Source: Planctomycetaceae bacterium
GTDB taxonomy: Bacteria > Planctomycetota > Planctomycetia > Planctomycetales > Planctomycetaceae
Reading direction: 5' to 3'
NCBI GenBank assembly: GCA_002722955.1
Contig: PBMZ01000003.1
Coordinates: 1 to 64,000, forward strand
Length of the DNA: 64,000 nucleotides
The notes under the pieces: generated by a model
What the model was told of the DNA's origin: nothing
Seen by the model: only the letters and a program-made list of their open reading frames with translations
Databases searched by the model: none
Made by a program: the position numbers and the translations under genes
Part shown: one piece after another, positions 63,747-64,000 of the stretch
Numbering within the stretch: position 1 is the stretch's first letter
Layout: every line of letters begins with the position of its first letter

Positions 63747-64000
63747 GGTGTTTGGGCATCCGTTTGGGCAACGTGTGCTTTGTCGCCTCGAAATTCAAGT
63801 TGGCAATTTGAGTCGTTGCCGCCGATGCAACTGCAGTAAGAGTATTTCGAGGGGCGGTCGTCAATCTTGAGGCTAAAAAGGCCTCGACATAACCTTCGAT
63901 TGTGTCCGTAAGCGGTCTTTGTTCAACGATTTGCGGATCGAGCCGAGATTTCTCCCAATTCTAGTGAGAGTCGCGGACTTGGGCCACTGGATCGTGCACT

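Noticed and set aside
63962-64000. Possible C-terminus of a minus-strand gene entering from the right edge (VHDPVAQVRDSH then stop)
   Set aside because: Only 12 codons are in the window, too short to support.

Overview
The window comes from a planctomycete, most likely a Pirellulales or Rhodopirellula-type bacterium. The evidence is four copies of the planctomycete surface cytochrome families (PSCyt1/DUF1549/DUF1553 and DUF1587/1592/1588/1585), their DUF1501 and DUF1552 Tat-type partners, two large membrane-anchored Ser/Thr kinases, many secreted proteins of unknown role, and several families of long perfect palindromes scattered between genes.

Layout. 1-9.7 kb: a lipoprotein fragment, a PSD1 cytochrome gene, an FHA protein, a sugar isomerase, a kinase operon with two small unknown proteins, then def and fmt. 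9.7-17.7 kb: a leftward tad (Flp pilus) operon with two pilins, a prepilin peptidase broken by an in-frame stop, three TadE/TadG-like proteins, one unknown membrane protein and TadB/TadC. 17.9-24.1 kb: a DUF1501 / PPC-domain / DUF1549-DUF1553 operon. 24.2-37.3 kb: small unknown genes, an eIF1-like SUI1 protein, a TIR protein, a 1033-residue kinase with a beta-helix, a glutaredoxin-like membrane protein, a VWA protein, an exported FAH-family protein and two secreted proteins. 37.4-41.5 kb: a DUF1592-type cytochrome gene and its DUF1552 partner, each interrupted by one in-frame TAG. 41.5-48.3 kb: a secreted protein, a DUF4301 protein, truncated TolC and STAS remnants, and metX-metW.

48.5-53.1 kb is a chromosomal integron not tied to resistance genes. 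It has a leftward integrase gene with a good promoter, four palindromic units at exactly 40-bp period, an attI core site, four full attC sites and one truncated attC. The 7-base core at the start of each cassette matches the inverse core of that cassette's own attC in four of five cases, which fixes the boundaries. Cassettes carry a PIN toxin-antitoxin pair (the toxin is frameshifted by a 19-bp tandem duplication), an unknown protein, a zinc-ribbon protein and an Imm35/YrhB-like protein.

53.1-57.8 kb: repeat-rich DNA, a small periplasmic coiled-coil protein, a decayed gene tail and another PSD1 cytochrome gene. 57.9-60.7 kb: a degenerate integrative element in the 3' end of tRNA-Arg(ACG), flanked by a 41-bp repeat with one mismatch; its integrase, excisionase-like gene and ATPase are all broken. 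60.8-63.7 kb: a CehA/McbA-type PHP metallohydrolase and a rhomboid protease. The many nonsense, frameshift and truncation lesions show active gene decay in this region, or, for some, sequence errors that resequencing would settle.
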